From Candidatus Iainarchaeum sp. (GTDB lineage: Archaea > Iainarchaeota > Iainarchaeia > Iainarchaeales > JAAZKV01), in the NCBI GenBank assembly GCA_018651445.1, contig JABIDZ010000035.1:1-7378 (forward strand): a stretch of 7,378 nt of DNA, read 5' to 3'. Within the stretch, counting starts at the first letter, position 1. Every line of letters begins with the position of its first letter. The position numbers and the translations under genes are program-made. Shown piece by piece: positions 1 to 5,790 of this stretch. The notes under the pieces were generated by a model. That model was not told where the DNA came from. It worked only from the letters and a program-made list of their open reading frames with translations, and searched no databases.

Positions 1-975
1 AAACGGTAGGAACGCAGCCATATATTTTGGGAAACGATATGATGAGGGAATGGAAAAAAGATATTGTAAAAAAGCAAGTATCGAAAGTATTGCAAAGAAC
101 CTTGTTTTTTTGTTTTTCAAACCAAACAAAAACATTGCAGTAAGCGGTAAAGTAATCCAAAGAAGATTTTGTTTCAAGCCCGCGTATAGGATAGTAACTA
201 TTTTGTCATACAAACTAAAACCAGAGTTAACAAGAATTTGTCGTAATAGGTATTCAAAGATTGCAATTCCGGGATAGTTAAAAACCGCGCTAATTCCTAG
301 CCAACTAACCACAAAAATAATTATTCCCAAAATTATTTGGGCGGTTCGTTCCAAAAACTTTTTTCTCTGAAGTATTTGTTGGATGATTACTCCGCCAAGA
401 ACAACAAAAATAATTGTAAACTTCATCCAGAGTACGATTGCAGTACTAATTGCAACTGAGAGTCTTTCGTGAGTTTTATTTTTGAATTCTTTTGTGAAAA
501 TAAAGCCTAGTAATAGTAATGCAGTTGAAAGAATTGTATTATCGATGTCTAATAACAAAGTGCCTTGTAATGCCAAAGGATTTATTGCATATAATAACGG
601 GGCAATATAGGATAGTTCTTTTCGCTTGAACAATTTCTTACTAATTAAATGGATCAATAGTATGTTCAACAAGAAAAATGGGATTCCTGAAAAGCGAATG
701 AATTGTTCAGGGATTAAAAAGATAAAAAATGCGAGGTAATAGATGTATGTTGTAGTGTGTCCTGCAAATAATTCGGGCGCGAAGTTATCACAAAACTGAA
801 CTAGGGGTGTGCCAACACTCAAAACCGATTTAGCAGTATCTAAATACCAGTATTCATCTGCAACAACAAATTTTCCAGTTTGAAAACTAATAAGTATTAA
901 CGAAACAATTATTAGAATCACAAGGATTCTTTTCAGAGTGAATATTTCTTTGATTTTTTTATTCAATTTAACCAC
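1..975 (-). CDS. GT-C family membrane glycosyltransferase (PMT/ArnT-like), 3' end outside window
   Basis: The minus strand reads open for 325 codons from a GTG at 975 to the window edge, so the C-terminus is missing. The product is strongly hydrophobic: a first membrane helix at about residues 14-33, then repeated hydrophobic stretches separated by short basic loops such as KKLFKRK near 113-119. Directly after the first helix lies DEYWY (40-44), matching the DExxY-type acidic motif of the first outer loop of GT-C enzymes (PMT, ArnT, GT39/GT83), where the acidic pair acts in catalysis or metal binding. LLLDIDNTIL (140-149) resembles the later conserved Asp region. By family it would transfer a sugar from a lipid-phosphate carrier on the outer membrane face. 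Donor and acceptor cannot be read. An in-frame TAA lies 18 nt upstream of the GTG, so the start is GTG 975 or TTG 966. GGA at 982-984 is at best a weak ribosome site. Plus-strand reading frames here are shadows. Confidence 0.8.
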   Translation of the reverse strand, partial: MVKLNKKIKEIFTLKRILVILIIVSLILISFQTGKFVVADEYWYLDTAKSVLSVGTPLVQFCDNFAPELFAGHTTTYIYYLAFFIFLIPEQFIRFSGIPFFLLNILLIHLISKKLFKRKELSYIAPLLYAINPLALQGTLLLDIDNTILSTALLLLGFIFTKEFKNKTHERLSVAISTAIVLWMKFTIIFVVLGGVIIQQILQRKKFLERTAQIILGIIIFVVSWLGISAVFNYPGIAIFEYLLRQILVNSGFSLYDKIVTILYAGLKQNLLWITLPLTAMFLFGLKNKKTRFFAILSILAFLQYLFSIPSSYRFPKYMAAFLPF

Positions 976-1005
976 ATTAATTCCATTGGATTATTAAAAA
1001 ACCAT

Positions 1006-1013
1006 TATTTATA
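1006..1013 (-). promoter_or_regulatory. Candidate TATA box for the GT-C gene
   Basis: On the minus strand the sequence reads TATAAATA, centred about 34 bp upstream of the GTG at 975. Using the usual archaeal spacing of about 26 bp, transcription would begin near 983 and leave a leader of about 8 nt. It overlaps the plus-strand candidate box on the other strand, so one AT-rich core may serve both directions. Confidence 0.4.
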
Positions 1014-1015
1014 TC
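1008..1015 (+). promoter_or_regulatory. Candidate TATA box for the nucleotidyltransferase-SDR operon
   Basis: TTTATATC resembles the archaeal TATA consensus. A start of transcription about 26 bp downstream (near 1038) would give a leader of about 57 nt before the ATG at 1095, long enough to carry the weak GAGTGAG ribosome-binding candidate at 1084-1090. No good TATA box sits 26 bp upstream of 1095 (that position reads ATTATTTT), so this gene is probably not leaderless, unlike the minus-strand genes. Confidence 0.4.
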
Positions 1016-1094
1016 TATTTGTGTCGCGCTTGTACCAATTCTATTAAAAAGGTCCATTTACTAAATTATTTTGTTAGTATTTAGAGTGAGCAAA

Positions 1095-1787
1095 ATGGAA
1101 AAACCAAAAATAATTATTCTTGCCGGCGGAAAGGGAACACGATTATACCCGCTTACAAAAACTGTTCCCAAGCCGTTAGTGCCACTTAATGGAAAACCCG
1201 TTATTGAGTATTTAATGAATTTATTTGCGAAACAAGGATATGTTGATTTTGTTGTAAGTACCGGTTATAAAACCGAATTAGTAGAAGAAGAAGTCAAAAA
1301 GTTTTCAAAAGACTCGTGGAATGTTGAATTTGTTAATTCGCCAGTGGGTGTGTCTTTTGTTAAATTGATTACAGATGCATATGTCAAATGTGGTGAGAGA
1401 TTTATTGTTTGTTATGGTGACACTGTTGCAGATGTAGATATTGCAGAACTTTTAAAATTTCATGAAACAAATAATGCGAGTGTTACAAATGTTCTTTCAC
1501 AAATGCAAAGTCCTTTTGGTTTAATGGAAACTAGCGAAGGACTAGTAACATCATATGAGGAAAAACCTCTTTTACCCTATTGGTTTAATATTGGTTTTTT
1601 TGTTTTTGAAAAAGAGGTCATTGCAAAGAACAAAGACATGGATTGGATTCAATTTTTGAAAAAAATGGTTGCTGAGAAGAAACTGTTTGCCTTGAAGCAC
1701 AGAGGGCATCATATAACATTTAATAATTCAAGCGAACGCAAACAAGCCGAAAAGCAGATAAACGTTTTTAGTCATGTTTGTGAATAA
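1095..1787 (+). CDS. Sugar-1-phosphate nucleotidyltransferase (RfbF/RmlA-type)
   Basis: A 230-residue cytoplasmic NTP-transferase that would join a sugar 1-phosphate to an NTP, giving NDP-sugar and pyrophosphate. The N-terminus has the family signature LAGGKGTRLYPLT (9-21) followed by KPLVPLNGKPVIEY (26-39), which holds the nucleotide-binding loop and basic residues. YGDTVADVDI (107-116) carries the metal-binding Asp109. EEKP (155-158) and FNIGFFVF (164-171) match the sugar-binding half. The wording around 103-116 and 164-171 is closest to glucose-1-phosphate cytidylyltransferases (RfbF), but base and sugar specificity are not established. Near the C-terminus, where RfbF has a Met-Asp-Thr metal site, this protein appears to read FNNSS (209-213), with no Asp. 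It is somewhat shorter than RfbF. The ATG at 1095 is chosen over the in-frame TTG at 1071 because the family starts just before the Gly-rich loop and GAGTGAG precedes it. It forms an operon with the SDR gene 14 nt downstream. Confidence 0.88.
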   Translation: MEKPKIIILAGGKGTRLYPLTKTVPKPLVPLNGKPVIEYLMNLFAKQGYVDFVVSTGYKTELVEEEVKKFSKDSWNVEFVNSPVGVSFVKLITDAYVKCGERFIVCYGDTVADVDIAELLKFHETNNASVTNVLSQMQSPFGLMETSEGLVTSYEEKPLLPYWFNIGFFVFEKEVIAKNKDMDWIQFLKKMVAEKKLFALKHRGHHITFNNSSERKQAEKQINVFSHVCE

Positions 1788-1797
1788 GAGGAAGTGA
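1788..1797 (+). promoter_or_regulatory. Ribosome-binding site of the SDR gene
   Basis: GAGGAAGTGA fills most of the 14-nt gap between the nucleotidyltransferase stop (1785-1787) and the ATG at 1802. GAGG lies about 10 nt upstream of the start. It is the clearest Shine-Dalgarno site in the window and belongs to the only internal operon gene, matching the archaeal pattern in which distal genes use Shine-Dalgarno sites and first genes are often leaderless. Confidence 0.6.
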
Positions 1798-1801
1798 AAA
1801 T

Positions 1802-2788
1802 ATGGGATATTATAAAGGAAAAAAAGTTCTAGTTACTGGCGGTTCAGGATTTATTGGATCGCATTTAGTGCGACGTTTGGTTAGCGAGGGTGCAGATGTT
1901 TCAATAATGGTTCGTTATCAAGAAAAAATTGATAATGTTAGAATGAGCGGAATTTGGGACAAGTTAAATCTTATAGAAGCAGATGTTAGAAATCTAGATA
2001 CTATGCAAGCTGTAAAAGATCTTGCGCCACAAGTAATATTTCATTTAGCTGCGTTTAATCACGTTGGGAGAAGTTTTTCTTGTGTTCAAGAATGTTTTGA
2101 TGTTAATGCGAGAGGAACTGCAAATCTTTTGGATGCTTATGATGGTTATGAAAAATTTGTTTATACGTCTACTAGTGAAATTTATGGTTTGCAGGACAGC
2201 GTTCCATTTGTAGAAACAATGATGCCTGCACCACAAAGCCCGTATTCAGTTACAAAATATACTGGAGAATTATATGCTTTGATGAAACAAAGACAAAAAG
2301 ATTTACCGATTGCAGTAATTAGGCCGTTTAATGTGTTCGGGCCATATCAAACTCCGTCAGCGGTTATTATGAATTTTATTAGAATGGCATTGAATGGAGA
2401 ACGACTTTCAACGGACAAAGGCGAACAAACTAGAGAGTTTAATTTTATCGACAATACTGTTGATGGATTTTTGCTAGTTGGTGAAAAAGACGAAGCTATT
2501 GGTAAGTATATTAATGTTGGTGGCGGAGAAGACTTTGAAATTTCTATTGCAGATCTGGCTAGAAAAGTTGTTGAGTTTTCAGGATCAAAATCCGAACTTG
2601 GAATTGGAGATAAACCTTATCGCGAAAATGAGATTTGGAGAATGTATTCTGATTCGTCAAAAGCAAAAGAACTCTTAGGTTGGGAACCAAAGATATCTTT
2701 TGATGATGGTTTAAAGAAAACAATCGATTGGTTTAGAAAGTATCGGGAAGAATTTGAAAACAAAGATAAACATCTAAGTAATCTTTAA
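1802..2788 (+). CDS. Extended-SDR NDP-sugar dehydratase/epimerase (LegB-like)
   Basis: A complete 328-residue extended short-chain dehydrogenase. The Rossmann NAD(P)-binding loop is GGSGFIG (13-19), followed by DVR (61-63) and FHLAAF (80-85). The catalytic set is T124 with S125 and E126 in TSTSEIYG (122-129), then Y148 and K152 in YSVTK. The C-terminal substrate half has RPFNVFGPYQ (174-183), the TREFNFIDNTVDGFL segment (210-224) and SSKAKELLGWEPK (285-297). The TSTSE motif, PQSPYS, RPFN.(Y/F)GP and the closing RENE...SKAKELLGW resemble LegB-type UDP/GDP-GlcNAc 4,6-dehydratases, and a Glu after Ser also occurs in GDP-mannose 4,6-dehydratases and UDP-xylose synthases. The reaction is therefore most likely 4,6-dehydration or C4 chemistry on an NDP-sugar, possibly the product of the upstream nucleotidyltransferase. 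4-epimerase or decarboxylase activity is not excluded. Its stop overlaps the stop of the convergent GT2 gene. Confidence 0.88.
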   Translation: MGYYKGKKVLVTGGSGFIGSHLVRRLVSEGADVSIMVRYQEKIDNVRMSGIWDKLNLIEADVRNLDTMQAVKDLAPQVIFHLAAFNHVGRSFSCVQECFDVNARGTANLLDAYDGYEKFVYTSTSEIYGLQDSVPFVETMMPAPQSPYSVTKYTGELYALMKQRQKDLPIAVIRPFNVFGPYQTPSAVIMNFIRMALNGERLSTDKGEQTREFNFIDNTVDGFLLVGEKDEAIGKYINVGGGEDFEISIADLARKVVEFSGSKSELGIGDKPYRENEIWRMYSDSSKAKELLGWEPKISFDDGLKKTIDWFRKYREEFENKDKHLSNL

Positions 2789-3714
2789 TCCTTTTCAAGC
2801 ATTCCTTTTATTATTCCAAGTGGCCAGATTAACGCTCTTATCCACGAGGCTAAACTGATTAATACGCAATTCCAAATAGATACTTTTCCAATTGCACCAT
2901 TAATAAACAAGAATTTTCCAAACAAAGCTAAATACAATAGGATAAATGAAACGGGTAACCACAACAAGAAAGACAAATTCCATGCTCCAAGAACGATTGC
3001 CGCTAATTCACTCAACCAAAACAAACTAAACAACGCTAATCTTTTTTTCGGCAAGCTTTCAGGATGATTTTTATAAATACTTTTTGCATCGTGTTTTCCA
3101 AAGAAATAATTTCTTTTTACAGTATTCCAAAATGTTCTTGGGGGGCCCTTGTGATATCGAATTGCTTTCTCAGCAAGCATGATTTTGTAACCAGCTTTCA
3201 AAACGCGTTTGCCAAGTTCTCCATCTTCTAACCACACGTCTTTGAAGCCACCAACTTTTGTAAGAACACTTGTTTTGTATGCCCAAGCAAGAAATGGTTT
3301 GTAATTATTATCTATTCTAAAAGAGTAAAATGCATCCAAGCTTTTTGTGTATGCGTTATCTGGTTTCCACACATGGATTCTATCAATTACTCCGTCTGCA
3401 CCGTCATCAAATTTCTTCAAAATCTCTTTTGCCCAGTCTTTGTTAACAATCATGTCGCTGTCAAGATAAGCAACAATATTTCCTTTTGCTTTTCTCCAAC
3501 CAAAATCACGACCAAGTCCGCGACTCAAATGCTTTGTTGTAATAACTGTTGCGCCGGCTTTTTTTGCAACCGCTGCACTTTTGTCTGTGCTTGCATCATC
3601 TATAACAAGTATTTCAAAAGGTTTAACACTCATTTTTTTTAGCGAAGCAATGCATGAGGGTAAATCTTTTTCTTCGTTTCGAGCATTTAAGATAACTGAT
3701 AACTTGTATTTCAT
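2785..3714 (-). CDS. GT2 family glycosyltransferase with C-terminal membrane helices
   Basis: A 309-residue GT-A fold enzyme (counted from ATG 3714). The N-terminal KLSVILNARNEE opens the GT2 domain. D39-D40 in VIDDAS bind the nucleotide, D85-S86-D87 in AYLDSDM is the DXD metal motif, and E163-D164 in WLEDGELGKRV is the catalytic-base region. Three hydrophobic helices follow at about 227-247, 249-270 and 278-302, anchoring the enzyme at the cytoplasmic membrane face. It would transfer a sugar from an NDP donor, probably to a lipid carrier or membrane-bound glycan. The acceptor is unknown. An in-frame ATG at 3738 would add eight residues, but it sits inside a TTTAAAAT box (3737-3744) placed 26.5 bp upstream of ATG 3714, the same spacing as at two other genes here, so 3714 is the better start. 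It converges on the SDR gene, with the TAA stops sharing TTAA. Confidence 0.88.
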   Translation of the reverse strand: MKYKLSVILNARNEEKDLPSCIASLKKMSVKPFEILVIDDASTDKSAAVAKKAGATVITTKHLSRGLGRDFGWRKAKGNIVAYLDSDMIVNKDWAKEILKKFDDGADGVIDRIHVWKPDNAYTKSLDAFYSFRIDNNYKPFLAWAYKTSVLTKVGGFKDVWLEDGELGKRVLKAGYKIMLAEKAIRYHKGPPRTFWNTVKRNYFFGKHDAKSIYKNHPESLPKKRLALFSLFWLSELAAIVLGAWNLSFLLWLPVSFILLYLALFGKFLFINGAIGKVSIWNCVLISLASWIRALIWPLGIIKGMLEKD

Positions 3715-3736
3715 AAAGAAGAGTATTTTTCTTTTC

Positions 3737-3744
3737 ATTTTAAA
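3737..3744 (-). promoter_or_regulatory. TATA box of the GT2 gene (leaderless)
   Basis: Minus-strand TTTAAAAT, centred 26.5 bp upstream of the A of ATG 3714. This spacing predicts a transcript that starts at the start codon. It overlaps the in-frame ATG at 3738, which would not be transcribed from this promoter. A second AT box, TTAAATA at 3769-3775, could instead start a transcript near 3746 that includes ATG 3738. Confidence 0.55.
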
Positions 3745-3840
3745 TGTATTGGTTCATTCCGTTCGTTTTATTTAATGCTAATTGTGTACTCTTAATATTA
3801 AAATATTAATTAGATGTGTGAGCAGATAGAATTTTTGTGC
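3745..3840. other. Short intergenic stretch with an all-AT inverted repeat
   Basis: This gap lies between the GT2 promoter and the end of the small membrane-protein gene, both on the minus strand. It holds an 8-bp inverted repeat, TTAATATT (3792-3799) and AATATTAA (3802-3809), with a 2-bp spacer, lying about 32 bp beyond the stop of the 79-residue gene. With no G or C pairs it would be a weak hairpin. It may be termination- or promoter-related, or just base composition. No gene is seen. Confidence 0.35.
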
Positions 3841-4080
3841 CTAAGTTAATTTTTTAACAACCCAATCAATAACACCAAATCTTTGTAACATGCTTATAAT
3901 AAACACTATTGTTATAATCGCCGGCACGACATATAAAAGAAAAAAACTATACATGCATATCCATGTAGGTGCTGTTAACTGACAGAGGGATGTATGGAAA
4001 GCTTCCTTAATTATGGGTGTAATATAAAATGCGGTAATTATTCCTGTAATAACATCGCTCAAATTTCTTTTCTTTCCCAT
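3841..4080 (-). CDS. Small two-helix membrane protein, function unknown
   Basis: A 79-residue product starting MGKKRNLSDV. It has a basic N-terminus (K3, K4, R5), a moderately hydrophobic segment at about 10-24 and a clear membrane helix at about 41-65 (WICMYSFFLLYVVPAIITIV and onward), then an amphipathic tail ending VVKKLT. Two cysteines lie at 33 and 42, flanking the loop before the second helix. I do not recognise a family. Support for its being real comes from the TTTAAAAA box 26.5 bp upstream of the ATG, the lack of any better frame over these 240 bp, and plausible membrane topology. The gene stands alone: the next minus-strand gene begins about 127 bp beyond its stop and has its own promoter. 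It could be a small accessory subunit of a glycan enzyme, but nothing in the sequence shows that. Confidence 0.65.
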   Translation of the reverse strand: MGKKRNLSDVITGIITAFYITPIIKEAFHTSLCQLTAPTWICMYSFFLLYVVPAIITIVFIISMLQRFGVIDWVVKKLT

Positions 4081-4102
4081 AAATACATTTTTCTTCAGGA
4101 CC

Positions 4103-4110
4103 TTTTTAAA
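4103..4110 (-). promoter_or_regulatory. TATA box of the small membrane protein gene (leaderless)
   Basis: Minus-strand TTTAAAAA, centred 26.5 bp upstream of the A of ATG 4080, with no Shine-Dalgarno site between. The spacing is that of a leaderless archaeal promoter and equals that of the boxes at 3737-3744 and 6321-6328. On the plus strand the same AT core might also act toward the GT4-PIG-L gene, with a start near 4135. Confidence 0.65.
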
Positions 4111-4187
4111 TCAACTGGTACAGGCGGAATAGCGAAAAGAAGCAGAGGTTGAAAGGAGGACGTCGACTGGTTTTTTGTTCCACAACG
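4111..4187. other. GC-raised non-coding segment upstream of the GT4-PIG-L gene
   Basis: Positions 4119-4170 are about 52 percent GC, well above the rest of the window, and are purine-rich on the plus strand. It contains GGAGGAC at 4155-4161 and GTCGAC at 4163-4168. The GGAGG resembles a Shine-Dalgarno site, yet no ATG, GTG or TTG follows at a suitable distance in an open frame. The only upstream in-frame start is a TTG at 4149, before it. It may be part of a 5' leader or a small RNA. No C/D-box or tRNA pattern was recognised. Confidence 0.3.
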
Positions 4188-4195
4188 CTTATTAA
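4188..4195 (+). promoter_or_regulatory. Weak candidate TATA box for the GT4-PIG-L gene
   Basis: CTTATTAA is centred 26.5 bp upstream of ATG 4218, the spacing seen for the leaderless minus-strand genes, but it matches the consensus poorly. It is included because no Shine-Dalgarno site lies just before 4218, so a leaderless start is the simplest explanation. Confidence 0.3.
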
Positions 4196-4217
4196 GGCTT
4201 TAAACAAAATCTTTGGT

Positions 4218-5744
4218 ATGAAAGTTCTACGAATTTGTCCAAATACAAACATGGGTTTGGGTAAGAATATAACTCCGTTTTCAAAAGCACTTGCTAAACA
4301 AGGAGTCAAACAAAAGATTCTTTCAGAAGGAATTGATTTTACTTCAAAAGCGCCATTTAGTATCTTTCGAGCAGGCTTCCACGCCGTAAAAGAAACTAAT
4401 CTAGAAGAATTTGACTTAGTACATATCCACAACCCAAGTTATTGGGGTGCGTTAATCAAAGCACGAAATAGAGCCCCAACAACTGTAACTTTTCACGGTT
4501 CGCTTTATTATACAATAAAAAGTTTCTGGATTGGCAACATAAAGCAGAATATTTATTATTTATTCAATGGACTAATTTGTTTATTTCTAGCAAACAAAGT
4601 TATTTTTGTTAACAAAAAAGATCAGTTATTTTTTTCAAAAATATTTAGAAAGAAATGTGTTTTCTTACCTACGGGAATTGACAAAAAGATTTTCAATTCA
4701 AAAAAGAAAGCAACAAAGAAATACGATTTGATTTTTGTTGGGCGAGATACACCAAACAAAAGAGTTTCTGAGGTTCGAAAGATTGAAAAAAGATTCAATT
4801 TGAAAACAAAATATGTTCTTGGAGATTCAAAATTCTCACAAAAACAATTAGCACAACTATATCACGAATCAAAATTTATTGTCTTACCATCTTTCTCCGA
4901 AGGTTTGTCAAAAGTAATTCTTGAAGCAGTTGCATGCGGTTGCTATCCGATTATAAGTGATTGTAGCAAAGATAGTTTAACCGAACTAAATATTCCTTGG
5001 ATTGATTTTAAACAATTAAATGAGAAAAACCTAAACGCCATAAAACTAATTCGAAATAATTTATCAAATGTGCTTTGGGATACAATTGCAAAACAAACGA
5101 TTGGAGAATATTCGTCGCTGCAAAAAACAATTTTTGAACCAAATCAAAAAGTTTTGATTATAGAACCACATAACGATGATGCTTTGCTTTCGCTAGGAGG
5201 AACTATGCTGAATTCGAGGGCAATCGATTTCACAATCCTAAGCATTGTTTCAAACAACAACAACGGTACAACAAAATTTGCGTCTTTGCAAGACAATGTT
5301 AAATCAATTCAATGGAAAATGAAAAATATTCACAACAACGAAAGTGAAAATAAGTTCTATAAAATAAATAAAGTTACAAAACAACAATTAGAAAACAAAA
5401 TAAAAAAGATTTCAAAGAACTTTGGTGTTGTTTTGCTTCCACTCGGATTATACAATCCACTTCATAAACTAATTTCAAAGCTAGATCTAAAACAATCGAA
5501 GCAAAAAGTCTTTTTCTATAGGGATATTCCATATCACTTGTTTAGTACGGGAAAACAAGAATATTCTGCTAAGAAAAAACAATTTGAAATCAAACGAATT
5601 GGCGTGTCCAACAAGATTGATCAAAAGGTTTTTTTTCTTTCAAAGTTCTTTGGAAAAGATGTTAAAGAGTTTGTTGAAAATGGGCCAGGAAAATGTGTGG
5701 CTCATACAAAATGTGAGTTGTTTTTTAACTGTGATAAAAAATAA
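4218..5744 (+). CDS. GT4 glycosyltransferase fused to PIG-L/LmbE-type deacetylase
   Basis: A 508-residue two-domain protein counted from ATG 4218. Residues 1 to about 300 are a GT-B GT4 enzyme: MKVLRICPNTNMGLG at the start, DLVHIHNP (66-73), TFHGS (91-95), the second Rossmann half opening LIFVGRDTPNKR (171-182), and the EX7E motif from E228 to E236 in SFSEGLSKVILEAVACG. Residues about 310-508 are a PIG-L-like N-deacetylase: PHNDDALLSLGG (317-328) gives H318, D320 and D321, matching the PHLDDAVLSCGG subfamily, and H416 in LGLYNPLHKL is the likely third zinc ligand. FFYRDIPYH (432-440) matches the subfamily's YEDLPYA segment. The usual Asp before the last His is lost (PLH for VDH). It would transfer a sugar, perhaps N-acetylated, and then deacetylate it. 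Separate GT4 and PIG-L partners do this in GPI, mycothiol and bacillithiol synthesis. The acceptor is unknown. An in-frame TTG at 4149 would add 23 residues lacking family resemblance, so 4218 is preferred. Confidence 0.85.
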   Translation: MKVLRICPNTNMGLGKNITPFSKALAKQGVKQKILSEGIDFTSKAPFSIFRAGFHAVKETNLEEFDLVHIHNPSYWGALIKARNRAPTTVTFHGSLYYTIKSFWIGNIKQNIYYLFNGLICLFLANKVIFVNKKDQLFFSKIFRKKCVFLPTGIDKKIFNSKKKATKKYDLIFVGRDTPNKRVSEVRKIEKRFNLKTKYVLGDSKFSQKQLAQLYHESKFIVLPSFSEGLSKVILEAVACGCYPIISDCSKDSLTELNIPWIDFKQLNEKNLNAIKLIRNNLSNVLWDTIAKQTIGEYSSLQKTIFEPNQKVLIIEPHNDDALLSLGGTMLNSRAIDFTILSIVSNNNNGTTKFASLQDNVKSIQWKMKNIHNNESENKFYKINKVTKQQLENKIKKISKNFGVVLLPLGLYNPLHKLISKLDLKQSKQKVFFYRDIPYHLFSTGKQEYSAKKKQFEIKRIGVSNKIDQKVFFLSKFFGKDVKEFVENGPGKCVAHTKCELFFNCDKK

Positions 5745-5790
5745 CTTTGTTATCGTTTTTATGCAAAACTTCTTTTGAATAACAAAGTTA
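5742..5790. terminator. Bidirectional hairpin at convergent gene ends
   Basis: TAACTTTGTTAT (5742-5753) and ATAACAAAGTTA (5779-5790) form a perfect 12-bp inverted repeat with a 25-nt loop. The left arm begins with the TAA stop of the GT4-PIG-L gene, and the right arm lies in the last codons of the minus-strand gene ending at 5759. Reading minus, the stem is followed at once by six U (from A at 5736-5741). Reading plus, GTATTTTTG follows. This layout suits a two-way terminator, although the stem is AT-rich and archaeal termination may depend mainly on the U-tracts. Confidence 0.55.

Noticed and set aside
50..277. 75-codon plus-strand open frame
   Set aside because: It lies antisense within the GT-C gene, has a basic low-complexity product without a motif, and the minus frame is open for 325 codons with GT-C features.
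1071..1094. 8-residue N-terminal extension of the nucleotidyltransferase from TTG 1071
   Set aside because: ATG 1095 is preceded by a GAGTGAG candidate site and gives the normal family N-terminus.
2045..2236. 63-codon minus-strand frame inside the SDR gene
   Set aside because: Shadow of a strongly recognisable SDR active-site region, with no promoter or ribosome site.
2478..2678. 66-codon plus-strand frame inside the SDR gene
   Set aside because: It is an alternative frame of the conserved SDR C-terminal half and has no family features.
3373..3642. 89-codon cysteine-rich plus-strand frame
   Set aside because: Antisense to the GT2 catalytic core. The cysteines arise from antisense codons, and no CxxC zinc pattern with a start signal is convincing.
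3792..3809. Operator or terminator at the AT-only inverted repeat
   Set aside because: Only A and T, with 8-bp arms. Such repeats are expected by chance in DNA of this composition, so no function is claimed.
4111..4187. tRNA or C/D-box RNA in the GC-rich segment
   Set aside because: No cloverleaf, TTCRA loop, or paired C and D boxes were found on either strand by eye.
4149..4217. 23-residue N-terminal extension of the GT4-PIG-L protein from TTG 4149
   Set aside because: The GT4 fold begins at MKVLRI (4218). The GGAGG at 4155-4159 lies inside the extension, not before it, and the extension has no recognisable feature.
4106..4432. 108-codon minus-strand frame
   Set aside because: Antisense to the GT4 N-terminal domain, which has clear family motifs on the plus strand.
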